From positions 119,799-183,798 of the forward strand of contig JADLDI010000061.1 of the NCBI GenBank assembly GCA_020846745.1: a DNA stretch of 64,000 bases, given 5' to 3'. A program made the translations under genes and the position numbers. The notes under the pieces are model-generated. The model was not told the origin of the DNA, ran no database searches, and saw nothing but the letters and a program-made list of their open reading frames with translations. Numbering within the stretch: the stretch's first letter is position 1; every line of letters starts with the position of its first letter. This DNA is from Bryobacterales bacterium. GTDB taxonomy: Bacteria > Acidobacteriota > Terriglobia > Bryobacterales > Bryobacteraceae. Below are positions 63,834-64,000 of this stretch, one piece after another.

Positions 63834-64000
63834 CCACTGCAACCACGCACTGCCCCGGAAACGGAACCGCAACCGTCAGGGCGCGGGCCCCTGTGCCTTG
63901 CCCATGCCACGCAACCACAACCAACCACCTCCCACGCACCCCAACCGCAGCGCGACAAACCACTGCAACCACGCACTACTCCGGAAACGGAACCGCAACC
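63834..64000 (+). repeat. 41-bp direct repeat in low-complexity tail after gltB
   Basis: 63834-63874 and 63960-64000 share 39 of 41 bases at a period of 126 bases, in a stretch dominated by CCGCAACC and CAACCAC. From an ATG at 63831, five bases after the gltB stop, the DNA reads openly to the window edge (PLQPRTAPETEPQP, later PLQPRTTPETEPQP). It may be part of a small proline-rich gene or non-coding repeat DNA; the window ends too soon to tell. Confidence 0.6.

Noticed and set aside
63740..63976. 78-residue minus-strand frame at the right edge
   Set aside because: Overlaps the end of gltB and the repeat tail; low complexity only.
1..64000. tRNA, rRNA, insertion sequence, prophage or CRISPR
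   Set aside because: No cloverleaf with the conserved TTC-type loop, no rRNA stretches, no transposase or integrase motifs and no repeat-spacer array were seen on either strand.

Overview
The window looks like chromosomal DNA of an Acidobacteriota bacterium, probably of the Solibacter/Bryobacter type (inferred from gene content, not from a marker tree). Pointers are the Oar-like TonB receptor with a carboxypeptidase-regulatory N-terminus, a DUF3500 protein, Tat-exported beta-propellers, very large multi-sensor kinases, GC-rich coding DNA and frequent GTG/TTG starts. I found no phage, insertion sequence, CRISPR array, tRNA or rRNA gene. One structured RNA gene, RNase P RNA, is certain.

Layout. 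1-5.5 kb (minus): TonB-type receptor, glycosyltransferase-like protein, quinone oxidoreductase and an M24 peptidase cut by the window edge. 5.8-7.9 kb: LarA-like protein and HpcH/HpaI aldolase. 8-13.2 kb: hybrid kinase followed by an HD-GYP/GAF/GGDEF cyclic-di-GMP enzyme. 13.2-16.3 kb (minus): exported propeller, DUF3500 protein, M23 peptidase. 16.5-20.4 kb: S46 dipeptidyl peptidase, DUF3311 protein and sodium:solute symporter. 20.4-23.6 kb: queA and tsaD, start to start, flanked by two toxin-antitoxin modules whose toxins each carry a one-base frameshift while the antitoxins stay intact. 23.7-27.5 kb: an acyl-activating enzyme, an aldehyde-dehydrogenase-type partner and a GT4 glycosyltransferase. 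27.5-36.6 kb: exported TPR-CHAT protease-like protein, a small tail-anchored membrane protein, a 1691-residue double-kinase sensor and its response regulator. 36.6-44.3 kb: housekeeping run acyP-like, apt, ispE, prs, rplY, pth, rpsF, rpsR, rplI, an SDR and a HEAT/SEC-C protein. 44.4-52.8 kb (minus): exported glycosidase-like protein, a beta-sandwich/MIP18 fusion, pgi, tannase-family esterase and an outer-membrane barrel. 53-64 kb: GNAT, DUF72, an OmpA/PKD/Ig-like envelope protein, rnpB, a LysR regulator divergent from gltB, and a repeat-rich tail.

How genes work together. The S46 peptidase with the symporter, the tannase-family esterase, the glycosidase-like proteins and the TonB receptor suggest a scavenger of peptides and plant polymers. 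The most unusual block is 27.5-31.1 kb. There an exported CHAT-type caspase-like protein and a small membrane protein each lie downstream (minus strand) of a copy of an 82-bp repeat that keeps a hairpin, and one copy also lies just before the giant sensor kinase. Also unusual are the degenerate MIP18 domain fused to a carbohydrate-type protein, the two parallel toxin frameshifts, a consensus promoter buried inside ispE, and an array of three palindromes upstream of the outer-membrane protein gene.
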